The translations under genes were made by a program, and so were the position numbers. This document shows positions 1 to 5,771 of a DNA stretch of 21,683 bases, in pieces (positions within the stretch are counted from its first letter, which is position 1; each line of letters opens with the position of its first letter). The DNA is from a virus. The notes under the pieces are model-generated. The model was given only the letters and a program-made list of their open reading frames with translations, had not been told where the DNA came from and searched no databases. The DNA lies in the IMG/VR virus record IMGVR_UViG_3300031706_000056, positions 1 to 21,683 of that record. One strand, given 5' to 3'.

Positions 1-122
1 TCTACACCTACACTTGCTTGTGGGTCGTTAATATCTGACCCAGCAGTAAATCCATTGCTTACGCCAACTTCAGGACCTTTGTCCTCTTCAGTAGCATCTG
101 TGTTATTTTGATCTTCGTTCAT
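1..122 (-). CDS. Truncated gene, acidic N-terminus of unknown protein
   Basis: About 40 codons are visible from an ATG at 122-120, running off the left edge. The segment is acidic and polar (starts MNEDQNNTDATEEDKG) and looks disordered. A good ribosome site, AAAGGA, lies upstream of the ATG. It follows the nuclease gene by 24 bases and is probably cotranscribed with it. Nothing in the visible part identifies a function; an acidic disordered start would suit a virion or scaffold protein, but that is a guess. Confidence 0.7.
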   Translation of the reverse strand, partial: MNEDQNNTDATEEDKGPEVGVSNGFTAGSDINDPQASVGV

Positions 123-146
123 AATTAGGTTCCTTTAATTAATATG

Positions 147-617
147 TTACTTGTTCATTTTAGCAACGGCAGCATCATAGTCCGATTGTGCTATTACTGA
201 TTCTCGCAATAGTTTAGCTCTGTTTACTAAATGCTTTGCTTGTACTTCTTCTTTATTGCCGCCAAAGTATGCAACTGCATGTCCTTCTTCAATAAGGATG
301 TCTGTTACTTTACGTCCATCTCCAATTCGGAAGTCTCCTAGGATACGACCGAACTTGCCTTTCATATCTTCGCCCTTGCGATCTTCAGTAGTAATAAGTT
401 TACCACCGTCCTTCATAAGCACTTTCAATCGTGCTTTAGCTGCTTCGCCAAACAAGTCTTCTACTTTGTCTCTTGTGCGTGACTCTGGAGTATCAATGCC
501 CATGATGCGCACTCGCTCATCTCTAAGTGTTACTCCGAACCCTAAGTCGATGTCAACGTCTACAGTGTCTCCGTCAACTATTTTAACGACTCTTACGTCA
601 TATTCATTTTGTTGCAT
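147..617 (-). CDS. Staphylococcal nuclease-like (SNase/thermonuclease) protein
   Basis: The 156-residue protein has the SNase fold signature: VDGDTVDVD at residues 14-22, RIMGIDTPES at 37-46 and KFGRILGDF at 88-96. The catalytic set of Staphylococcus nuclease (Arg35, Asp40, Thr41, Glu43, Arg87) maps to R37, D42, T43, E45 and R91, so the enzyme should be an active Ca2+-dependent nuclease on DNA or RNA. There is no signal peptide, so it acts in the cytoplasm or as a virion component. SNase-like genes are known in T4-like marine phages. It starts 10 bases after the stop of the small coiled-coil gene upstream and likely shares that gene's late promoter. A role in breaking down host nucleic acid is inferred. 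Confidence 0.88.
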   Translation of the reverse strand: MQQNEYDVRVVKIVDGDTVDVDIDLGFGVTLRDERVRIMGIDTPESRTRDKVEDLFGEAAKARLKVLMKDGGKLITTEDRKGEDMKGKFGRILGDFRIGDGRKVTDILIEEGHAVAYFGGNKEEVQAKHLVNRAKLLRESVIAQSDYDAAVAKMNK

Positions 618-626
618 AATTTTACC

Positions 627-782
627 CTATTCTTTTTTGCCAGATAACAAATCTTCAATTCGCTGACGTTGCTGTTCAATCAAATCACTTTGTGTTTCAA
701 TCTCTTCGAACTGTCGTTCTAGTTTGTCAGCTTGCTTTGCTTCTTCAGTTTTTTGCGGAAATTGTACTATGTTGTCACTCAT
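627..782 (-). CDS. Small charged coiled-coil protein, conserved in T4-like marine phages
   Basis: The 51-residue ORF starts MSDNIVQFPQKTEEAK and ends DLLSGKKE. After a VQFP segment it is one long charged helix (residues about 12-46, rich in E, Q, K and R with heptad-like spacing) predicted to form a coiled coil. The ATG at 782-780 has a strong AGGAGA ribosome site 7-8 bases upstream. A late-type box (ACTAAATA, 807-814) lies about 25 bases upstream, giving a 5' leader of roughly 19 bases. It leads a short operon with the nuclease gene and the truncated gene. I recall similar small proteins in cyanophages, with no known function. It could be a virion or adaptor protein. Confidence 0.75.
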   Translation of the reverse strand: MSDNIVQFPQKTEEAKQADKLERQFEEIETQSDLIEQQRQRIEDLLSGKKE

Positions 783-806
783 ATATGTTCTCCTGTTAAC
801 TGCTAA

Positions 807-814
807 TATTTAGT
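807..814 (-). promoter_or_regulatory. T4-like late promoter box ACTAAATA
   Basis: The minus strand reads ACTAAATA, one of a recurring set of NNTAAATA boxes in this window. With T4 late geometry (box at -13 to -6), transcription would start near 801, 19 bases before the ATG of the coiled-coil gene. It lies just downstream of a terminator, which fits the start of a new unit. Confidence 0.6.
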
Positions 815-827
815 TAATTTTAGCCAT

Positions 828-858
828 AAAAAAAAGCAGCCCTAAGCTGCTTTTTATT
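828..858 (-). terminator. Rho-independent terminator
   Basis: A 10-bp perfect stem (831-840 with 846-855) has the loop cctaa. On the minus strand the stem is followed by eight T, so it should end transcription of the secreted-protein gene. It also has a T-run on the plus strand and may work both ways. Confidence 0.85.
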
Positions 859-877
859 TTAGTTTTTATATAGTAAC

Positions 878-1264
878 TTAGAAGCTAAATGTTGCTACAA
901 GTTTAATATCTTCGCTACGACCTTTTGCTTCTAAATCATATGAAGTCATTGCTTCTAGTTCTAGTTGATCTGTTGCCTTCCATGAGATACCAAAGTCAAA
1001 CACTGGCTTGTGCTTTAGTTCATCATCAATCATAATTTGGTTTGCATTGTCCCACACGTTTAGCTTTGTGCCAACTGTGAATGTTGTGTTATAACCCAAA
1101 CCTGTATAAGCTAGTTCAGGATTAATAATCATTGATGTAGTATCTACATCATATTTGTGTGTTGCTACTATATCAGTGTTCAATGCTAGGTCAGGAGTAA
1201 TATCTGCTGCCATTGCTGAACTTGCAAAGAATGTAGTGGCTAGTGCCAAAAATAGTGTACGCAT
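878..1264 (-). CDS. Secreted, outer-membrane beta-barrel-like small protein
   Basis: The 128-residue protein has a clear Sec signal peptide: MRT, a hydrophobic core LFLALATTFFASS, then AMA with predicted cleavage after residue 19 (AMA/AD). The mature part of about 109 residues alternates polar and hydrophobic residues in several stretches (for example TTFTVGTKLNVW and LELEAMTSYDLEAK). It ends KLVATFSF, a terminal Phe typical of bacterial outer-membrane proteins read by the BAM machinery. It looks like a small barrel or a few strands of one. The gene is a single unit between two strong terminators. Phage-encoded outer-membrane proteins such as lambda Lom are known; superinfection exclusion or envelope change are possible roles, both inferred. 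I do not recognise the family. Confidence 0.8.
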   Translation of the reverse strand: MRTLFLALATTFFASSAMAADITPDLALNTDIVATHKYDVDTTSMIINPELAYTGLGYNTTFTVGTKLNVWDNANQIMIDDELKHKPVFDFGISWKATDQLELEAMTSYDLEAKGRSEDIKLVATFSF

Positions 1265-1293
1265 GTTAATGTTCTTTCATATTCGTATGTATC

Positions 1294-1306
1294 GAGCTTT
1301 TTGCTC
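1294..1306 (-). other. Small hairpin in the 5' leader of the secreted-protein gene
   Basis: A GAGC-AAAAA-GCTC hairpin sits about 30 bases upstream of the ATG. Weak sigma70-like elements (TTGTGA and TATTAG) may lie further upstream near 1328-1360, but they are far from consensus. I cannot define the promoter of this gene with confidence. Confidence 0.3.
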
Positions 1307-1356
1307 ACATATTACTTATCTTGATCTGCACTAATATTGCCTATTACGAATGTCAC

Positions 1357-1390
1357 AAAAAAAAAGTGTTACATTGCTGCAACACTTTTT
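1357..1390 (-). terminator. Rho-independent terminator after the tmRNA
   Basis: A 10-bp perfect stem (1361-1370 with 1381-1390) has a 10-base loop. On the minus strand it is followed by nine T. It sits directly behind the tmRNA coding piece and separates it from the secreted-protein gene. Confidence 0.88.
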
Positions 1391-1434
1391 CCTGCTATTT
1401 TTGGTAACAAAGTATAACTACTTCGTAGAAGCCC

Positions 1435-1464
1435 TTAGGCTGCTAATGCGAAATTTTCATTTGC
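1435..1464 (-). other. tmRNA proteolysis tag frame, ANENFALAA-stop
   Basis: The codons GCA AAT GAA AAT TTC GCA TTA GCA GCC TAA give ANENFALAA. The ALAA end matches the ClpXP/ClpAP degron of proteobacterial tags such as ANDENYALAA of E. coli. The stop codon lies in a small AGCC-TAAG-GGCT hairpin, as usual for tmRNA helix 5. A look-alike ANENY sequence occurs 19 bases upstream, out of frame. Confidence 0.9.
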
Positions 1465-1554
1465 GTTTATAGTTTTCGTTCGCGATAACCGTGCTTACAT
1501 CCGGGTAACTCCACTTCCTCTCTTACGTGTATCGATACCTGCTTCACCCCCATC

Positions 1555-1625
1555 ATAAACACACTGCTTTCTACCTCTACAGTGTACACTGATTACGCTG
1601 GTATAACGTTCCACAGTGTGTTTAT
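1555..1625 (-). repeat. 12-bp inverted repeat closing the excised loop of the pre-tmRNA
   Basis: Bases 1555-1566 (ataaacacactg) and 1614-1625 (cagtgtgtttat) are perfectly complementary. They extend the 7-bp acceptor stem, giving one helix of about 22 bp in the precursor, with a C-A mismatch and a G-U pair. This would hold the acceptor and coding pieces together for end processing. The loop between them contains the palindrome cagtgtacactg (1580-1591). Confidence 0.85.
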
Positions 1626-1690
1626 GGTGGAGGTGCCGGGTGCCGCCCCCGGGTCTACTCCGTCGTTGCTAAAGTTTCAACGTTACATAC

Positions 1691-1698
1691 TATTTATA
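1691..1698 (-). promoter_or_regulatory. Perfect T4 late promoter box TATAAATA before the tmRNA
   Basis: The minus strand reads exactly TATAAATA. T4 geometry puts the start near 1685, just before the tmRNA acceptor piece, so the RNA is probably made late in infection from its own promoter. The box lies just beyond the stop of the 101-residue gene. Confidence 0.7.
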
Positions 1699-1704
1699 AC
1701 ACGT

Positions 1705-2010
1705 TTAACTAAACATGTCAAGTTCTTTTGATGCTTTTGTCTTTGTCTTCTTAGCTTCAGGACGAATTGGTTCTAGCCATGTATCAGCAATGTATGCTTT
1801 GGGTGATGGTCCCAATTGTATATCTATGTCTTCGCCTTGTATCCACCAATAATGATCATGTATCATACAAGTGCAAGTCATGCTATGTGCTTCAAACTGT
1901 TCGCCAGCTTCAAACTTACCAATGTACTCGACTACCTTTACAGCTCGTCCAATGTTACTCGGATTCACTGAATGTATGATGCGGGCAAAGTCGCCCTGCA
2001 CACACTTCAT
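1705..2010 (-). CDS. Conserved phage hypothetical protein, 101 residues
   Basis: The protein starts MKCVQGDFARIIHSVNPSNIG and has a GRAVKVVEYIG strand, a Cys/His-containing middle (MTCTCMIHDHYWW) and the segment YIADTWLEPIRP before a Lys-rich tail. The layout (QGDxARI at the start, G+xVxVV, then DxWLxPI near the end) is one I recall from small hypothetical proteins of many tailed phages, probably a small beta-barrel. No function is known to me. The start codon overlaps the stop of the 55-residue gene upstream (ATGA), so the two are translationally coupled. It is the last gene of the operon that begins with the HAD phosphatase. Confidence 0.72.
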   Translation of the reverse strand: MKCVQGDFARIIHSVNPSNIGRAVKVVEYIGKFEAGEQFEAHSMTCTCMIHDHYWWIQGEDIDIQLGPSPKAYIADTWLEPIRPEAKKTKTKASKELDMFS

Positions 2011-2174
2011 TCTTCTTCTTTCTTCTTAGGCTTGCGACCGTAGAAACCGCCTTTAACTTCAAGGTCTTCAGTTCTTTCAAATGGCTTACAATATTTAATC
2101 TTGCCGCCCTTTTCAAGAAATTCATCCATTAATCTTTTTGACTCATCGTCTGTTTTTCTAGGTGTTGGGTTCAA
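2007..2174 (-). CDS. Small conserved protein, 55 residues, TTG start
   Basis: The frame reads NPTPRKTDDESKRLMDEF and then LEKGGKIKYCKPFERTED, ending in a Lys/Glu-rich tail. I recall the core (RLMxEFLxKGG followed by a C-x-PFxRTE segment) from small cyanophage proteins. There is no ATG before residue 16. A TTG at 2174-2172 sits about six bases after a strong AAGGAAG ribosome site, so TTG is the likely start. The stop overlaps the ATG of the next gene. Function unknown; the tail is highly charged. Confidence 0.68.
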   Translation of the reverse strand: MNPTPRKTDDESKRLMDEFLEKGGKIKYCKPFERTEDLEVKGGFYGRKPKKKEEE

Positions 2175-2184
2175 TGTTACTTCC

Positions 2185-2355
2185 TTACCAAAAATTTAAT
2201 AATCTACCATTACCAATGATAATCATTGAGCAAGTTACAACATGCAGTAGCACCCAAACTGTTCGGATAAGTGCTACTGCATCTGCTCTGTTGTCATCAT
2301 CGTATGCTTTTTGTCCAATGGCTTTACACCAATATTCCCACATACGACTAACCAT
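2185..2355 (-). CDS. Small single-pass membrane protein, 56 residues
   Basis: The protein starts MVSRMWEYWCKAIGQKAYDD and has a hydrophobic stretch around residues 30-48 (IRTVWVLLHVVTCSMIIIG) predicted to span the membrane once, ending GRLLNFW. The start ATG overlaps the stop of the upstream 61-residue gene (TAATG). I recall very similar small proteins (WEYWCKAIGQKAY) in T4-like cyanophages, where no function is known. A holin-like or membrane-anchor role is possible but not supported by anything specific. Confidence 0.75.
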   Translation of the reverse strand: MVSRMWEYWCKAIGQKAYDDDNRADAVALIRTVWVLLHVVTCSMIIIGNGRLLNFW

Positions 2356-2540
2356 TACAGGTTATTTTTGCGTTCTTGTATCTCTGCTCGACGCGACTTT
2401 GTTAATTTACCTAGATCACCTAGTGCGCCTCGTGCGCGGGTTGCTGCTGCTTTAACATTCTTTTCTTCCCAAGCCGCATGTTCGACTAAGTAATTTTCAA
2501 ATGCTGCAACAATTTTTTCGTGTTGTGTCTGTTCACTCAT
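2355..2540 (-). CDS. Small basic helical protein, 61 residues, conserved in T4-like marine phages
   Basis: The protein starts MSEQTQHEKIVAAFENYLVE and continues through a basic helical region (AATRARGALGDLGKLTKSRR) to the end. It is predicted fully helical and could bind nucleic acid. I recall relatives in cyanophages with the same GALGDxGKLTK segment. It overlaps the HAD gene at its start (ATGA) and the membrane protein gene at its end (TAATG), so the group is translationally coupled. Function unknown. Confidence 0.75.
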   Translation of the reverse strand: MSEQTQHEKIVAAFENYLVEHAAWEEKNVKAAATRARGALGDLGKLTKSRRAEIQERKNNL

Positions 2541-3139
2541 ATATTTTCTCCTGTAATATGATTATAAATTTCCTTCCAGTTAACTACCTTAGTCATACCT
2601 TCTGGAATGTCATCGTGCATGTTAAAACCATGCTCCATCAATATTGAGTTTAGACCCATATCCAAACCTAATACTGCATTAGATAGCTTGTCTTCGATCC
2701 AGTACAATCCGGAATCACGATACGCTTCAAGTGCTTCATCTTTTTCTGCACCAGTATCTAAACAAACTAATTCTTCAAATGCTGTTTCTCCAAACAGCTT
2801 TTCCAAATTCATTTTACGAAGTTTGTATGCATTAGGGTCTAAAGACATAGATGTAATGCAACGGAATACATATCCGTGTTCTTCGTGTAATCGTTTAACG
2901 TAATACATAGCGTCACGTAGTGCTGGGAGAAATCCCATTGCTGCACTTTCATTAAATACCTTTACGTGTTTAATTGCTTCGTTGCGTGAAATACCAAAGC
3001 GTTTAGCAATGTCGTATTCCCAATTGCCATTTTCAATTTGTGTATATCCACGTTGTTCTAACCAACAGCAGAATGCGTATTCCCAATTCATGATTACGCC
3101 ATCACAGTCTGTTAGTATTACCTTTTTATTATATTTCAT
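2537..3139 (-). CDS. HAD-superfamily phosphatase-like protein
   Basis: The 200-residue protein has HAD motif I, VILTDCDGVIMNW (nucleophile D11, acid/base D13), a motif II-like Thr/Ser in CITSMS (96-99), and an acidic motif IV-like WIEDK (E149, D150). Family relatives act as nucleotide or 3'-phosphatases; the substrate here is unknown. A longer frame starts ten codons upstream, but the ATG at 3139 is preferred. It has a GAGG ribosome site six bases away, and the longer version would begin between the -10 box and this site. It leads an operon of coupled small genes (61, 56, 55 and 101 residues) behind a consensus sigma70-type promoter, suggesting early or middle expression. Confidence 0.8.
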   Translation of the reverse strand: MKYNKKVILTDCDGVIMNWEYAFCCWLEQRGYTQIENGNWEYDIAKRFGISRNEAIKHVKVFNESAAMGFLPALRDAMYYVKRLHEEHGYVFRCITSMSLDPNAYKLRKMNLEKLFGETAFEELVCLDTGAEKDEALEAYRDSGLYWIEDKLSNAVLGLDMGLNSILMEHGFNMHDDIPEGMTKVVNWKEIYNHITGENI

Positions 3140-3170
3140 ACATTGCCTCTTCAAATTCATATTATACACT

Positions 3171-3199
3171 ACTATAACATATGATTATGAAGATGTCAA
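3171..3199 (-). promoter_or_regulatory. Sigma70-type promoter before the HAD operon
   Basis: TTGACA (3199-3194) and TATAGT (3176-3171) are spaced by 17 bases. The pair lies between the stop of the M15 cassette and the HAD start. No late box is present, so this looks like an early promoter used by host RNA polymerase. Confidence 0.8.
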
Positions 3200-3205
3200 C
3201 CTTTA

Positions 3206-3931
3206 TTATACAGTAAAGCCGTTTGTAGTAAATACAGGCTTGTATTGGGCAAATTGGCTTGCTCTGCCGCCGGAAGGTCCCCATTGGCGTTTATTGCCAA
3301 TATCGAGGTGTATAAAGCTGTTGTAGCAGCCGACTCCACTAAACCCTGCATCAATTGCTAATTGAATCATATCAACTCGTGTTTGTAAAGTTGATGTTCC
3401 CCATTGTACATCAATTGCTTTGCGCTGTACATGCATACTCTTTTTTGCACCGCCTACACCTGCATTGTATTCTGGTGAACGATAAGCACTATTTAATGTA
3501 ATAGGTCTACCGATGCTCTTTGCAAACACTATTGCTTTCTCCCAAACTTCAGGTAATACTCTTGGATTAACATGTGCTTGTACTATAATCCATTCTGATG
3601 TTGGTCGGTCAACATTACTATCAAATGATGCATCTGCTCCTGCTGCACTATCACTACCTGGCGCTGCTTCAGCACCTTCTTGTCCTGAGACTGGATTAGT
3701 ACCATTTGGAGATCCACCTCCAAATTGTTCTAGTGCTTCATGGGTATCTGGATCAAGTCCTGCTGAGATAGTATCAGCACGATCGCTTATTATCTGTCTT
3801 GCTTGTTCATCACTAATACCAACAGTGTCTTCAATGCCTAGTGCATTTGCTACGCCGCCGCCTAGTGTTGGACCGCCATTTACAAAAACGTTTGTTGCGA
3901 ATGGAGTATTACTATGTGTTACACCTGGCAT
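3206..3931 (-). CDS. M15-type peptidase domain protein, possible tail-tip cell-wall enzyme
   Basis: The C-terminal half carries an M15 (D-Ala-D-Ala peptidase/endolysin-like) zinc site: SAYRSPEYN (148-156), SMH (165-167), D174 and FIHLD (207-210). Predicted ligands are H167, D174 and H208. The usual Gly between His and Asp is replaced (HVQRKAID). The N-terminal 30 residues (MPGVTHSNTPF then TNVFVNGGPTLGGG) weakly resemble PAAR-repeat tip proteins, and a Gly/Ala/Ser-rich linker (70-105) follows. There is no signal peptide or membrane segment. The gene is the last of three coupled genes (TAATG overlaps) under a late promoter, so a virion peptidoglycan hydrolase is more likely than a free endolysin. 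The role is inferred. Confidence 0.75.
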   Translation of the reverse strand: MPGVTHSNTPFATNVFVNGGPTLGGGVANALGIEDTVGISDEQARQIISDRADTISAGLDPDTHEALEQFGGGSPNGTNPVSGQEGAEAAPGSDSAAGADASFDSNVDRPTSEWIIVQAHVNPRVLPEVWEKAIVFAKSIGRPITLNSAYRSPEYNAGVGGAKKSMHVQRKAIDVQWGTSTLQTRVDMIQLAIDAGFSGVGCYNSFIHLDIGNKRQWGPSGGRASQFAQYKPVFTTNGFTV

Positions 3932-4671
3932 TAGCTTGCTCCTGGACTATAATCTGTTGCAGGAGGTGTTGATGTGCCAGTTGCGTTATCTGTTGCTTGA
4001 CTAGCTGCTGACTTACTTACTACTTTACCTGTTGCAGGATCAATTAAGTCTGCATTAGGATTAGCAAGTTGTGATGCCGTTTGGCCTACTGGTCTTGCAA
4101 ACATCCAACGCTTTCTTGGTGTTGATGCATTTGGTATACCATCAGGTGGTCCTGGAGGTGCACCTGCAACAATAAGCCCAGTTGATTCGTTATCAAAGCC
4201 TAGTTGTTCGCCTAAGGCAAACGGAGTAACTATTGTATTAGAGCCTCGAATTCCATCGTCTGGACCTGCTGTTCCCTTTGCTTCCCAATAGTATTGTCCT
4301 GCTACTCGTATTAATACTTTTAAGTCTGCTGGATCTTCTGTAGCACCTAGTGCAGCAATTATTGTTGTTCTTTCTGCATCTAAATCTGCATTACTGTCGC
4401 CGCTGGCTGCTGCAACTGCTGCACCATTAGGAAGTGTTCCTGCAACAACTGCGTCAGCTATTGCGGCTGCTGTATTACCTACTGCTGAACTCATACTAAC
4501 TGCTAAAAGTGCTCGTTGGAAGTCATTTAGTACATTACTTGTAGCAATACCAGATTCTGGATCTTCTTGCAAAGTACGCAATAGTTTTACATCATCACGT
4601 ATGCCTGTTAGTGCTGTAATAATCCGGTTGTATTCCGGAGTCATGTCTAAGTGTTGATATGGTGCTGGCAT
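3931..4671 (-). CDS. Unknown Ala-rich protein between two M15-peptidase genes
   Basis: This 246-residue protein is unrecognised. Residues 1-40 are helical (MPAPYQHLDMTPEYNRIITA). A hydrophobic Ala-rich stretch follows around 55-90, then a more ordered part (LKVLIRVAGQYYWEAKG, about 118-134), and a disordered Pro/Ala/Thr/Ser tail from about 200. There is no signal peptide. Its start overlaps the stop of the upstream M15 gene and its stop overlaps the start of the downstream M15 gene (both TAATG), so the three products are made together and may form one complex. A baseplate or tail structural role is inferred from this context and the late promoter. Confidence 0.7.
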   Translation of the reverse strand: MPAPYQHLDMTPEYNRIITALTGIRDDVKLLRTLQEDPESGIATSNVLNDFQRALLAVSMSSAVGNTAAAIADAVVAGTLPNGAAVAAASGDSNADLDAERTTIIAALGATEDPADLKVLIRVAGQYYWEAKGTAGPDDGIRGSNTIVTPFALGEQLGFDNESTGLIVAGAPPGPPDGIPNASTPRKRWMFARPVGQTASQLANPNADLIDPATGKVVSKSAASQATDNATGTSTPPATDYSPGAS

Positions 4672-5738
4672 TATGCTGTGTTATCCCGTGTTTCCATGAT
4701 GTCTACTAGATATTTTGGTGCGCTTGCAGTGTTTGTTGGTTTGCTTCCGCCCCAATATCTGTTTGACAGCACTCCATTAATTACACCTTGGGTTTGTCCT
4801 ACCCAAGCAATGTCAACATGTATGTTACCATTACTCATATATCCATTACCACAGCCTACTCCAGTTGCTCCTTGAGCTTCACATGCTTGTATAAACTTTG
4901 TCATAATTGCAAGCTGCGTTGAATCGCTAGTATAAAGTCTATTTCCGTTTCCGTCTAGTAATCTAACATCTGCTGCGTAACCTTTGTCATGCCTATTTGA
5001 TCCAACTCTGTTTTTACCTTTGACTCCGCCTTCACTTGCAGGAACTTGGCCGCCGCTAGTAATAACCACATCAACACCTGCTGTTATGGCTGCTGTCTGT
5101 AGTATTTCCCATAGCTGTGTTTGGATTGGTAGATTACGTACGCCGCCGAGTGCATATGTAACGTTGCCAACTCCTCCACCATCTTGGGGTACTATTTGGT
5201 CAAATGGTATACTACCTTCATAGTATACTTCGCCATTTTCGCCTTTAATAGCAGTTGCTGAGTTTCCATACCCTGGAGATTGTGATGACTGTTTGTTGCC
5301 ACCTACAAAGCCACCTGCACTAGTTGTGCTGTTTCTTATTGCATTGTAATTAGCCGCACTTGTATTACCTAAGTTGGTTGGATTGCCAACTTCAGCATTA
5401 ACTAAGTCTAAAATGTCTGATTGTTTTAGATTGATAAAGTCTCTTGCAGCTTTGGCAATGTTAGCAGGATTGTTTGCTACATTATCAGCTTGGCGTTGAT
5501 AAATGCCTTTGCTTCTGTCATCGCCTCTGTCTGTAATAATACGCAAGTCTGATTGTATATCTTCAAACAAACTTGCTATCTCTGCTAGACATGCTTTGTG
5601 TGCGAGGTCAAAGTCAACGTGTACATGGTCGGCAGGTGCTGAGCCCGGATCGGTATCAATGTCCGGATGGTTAACAGTAGTCTTACCTGTTCCTTCTGCT
5701 GCACTATTTTCAAATACATTTGCGCCTGCTAATGACAT
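4671..5738 (-). CDS. M15-type peptidase domain protein with long N-terminal extension
   Basis: The 355-residue protein has about 200 residues of unknown, probably structural, sequence. It then carries a domain with VVITSGGQ (224-231), NRHDKGYAADVRL (248-260) and GNIHVDI (304-310). Predicted zinc ligands are H250, D257 and H307, matching the SxHxxGxAxD...HxD pattern of M15/VanY-like peptidases. The downstream gene at 3206 has a diverged version of the same domain; both share a GVGC segment before the last His. The start has an AGAGGAAC ribosome site and a late box (GATAAATA) 19 bases upstream. There is no signal peptide. A virion-borne peptidoglycan hydrolase used during entry is the favoured reading. 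Confidence 0.78.
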   Translation of the reverse strand: MSLAGANVFENSAAEGTGKTTVNHPDIDTDPGSAPADHVHVDFDLAHKACLAEIASLFEDIQSDLRIITDRGDDRSKGIYQRQADNVANNPANIAKAARDFINLKQSDILDLVNAEVGNPTNLGNTSAANYNAIRNSTTSAGGFVGGNKQSSQSPGYGNSATAIKGENGEVYYEGSIPFDQIVPQDGGGVGNVTYALGGVRNLPIQTQLWEILQTAAITAGVDVVITSGGQVPASEGGVKGKNRVGSNRHDKGYAADVRLLDGNGNRLYTSDSTQLAIMTKFIQACEAQGATGVGCGNGYMSNGNIHVDIAWVGQTQGVINGVLSNRYWGGSKPTNTASAPKYLVDIMETRDNTA

Positions 5739-5756
5739 TTACGTTCCTCTTTAATA

Positions 5757-5764
5757 TATTTATC
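5757..5764 (-). promoter_or_regulatory. T4-like late promoter box GATAAATA before the M15 cassette
   Basis: The box predicts a start near 5751 and a 13-base leader containing the AGAGGA ribosome site of the 355-residue M15 gene. It lies just beyond the stop of the Sm-like gene (5772). Confidence 0.65.
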
Positions 5765-5771
5765 CGGGAAT

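Larger units (their letters stand above)
1391..1690 (-). ncRNA. ssrA: Circularly permuted (two-piece) tmRNA
   Basis: tmRNA with SmpB rescues stalled ribosomes and tags the unfinished peptide for proteolysis. Read on the minus strand, the acceptor piece comes first. It has a T-arm of 5 bp (1636-1640 with 1648-1652) with the loop GGCGGCA, an acceptor 3' strand CACCTCC (1635-1629), A at 1628, then encoded CCA (1627-1625). An excised loop of about 73 bases follows. The coding piece then begins GGGGGTG (1551-1545), which pairs with CACCTCC over 7 bp with one G-U. A tmRNA-like GGTATCGATAC segment comes next, then the tag frame at 1464-1435. This acceptor-before-coding order defines the permuted form known from alphaproteobacteria, some cyanobacteria and betaproteobacteria. 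The outer ends are approximate and the pseudoknots were not worked out. No smpB lies in the window. The T-loop departs from the usual TTCRA. Confidence 0.92.

Noticed and set aside
256-666. Plus-strand ORF opposite the SNase gene
   Set aside because: The SNase frame has a full set of catalytic motifs; the plus frame is Ser/Pro/Thr-rich and without family features.
1625-1690. A tRNA gene ending in CCA
   Set aside because: There is a T-arm and acceptor strand but no anticodon arm or upstream partner strand. The partner strand lies downstream, as expected only for a permuted tmRNA.
2162-2493. Plus-strand ORFs opposite the small-gene cluster
   Set aside because: Three overlapping, coupled minus-strand small genes with good starts explain this region.
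3140-3169. Longer start for the HAD protein
   Set aside because: The added ten codons lie right behind the -10 box of the promoter; the ATG at 3139 has a GAGG site six bases upstream and begins just before the conserved strand and DxD motif.
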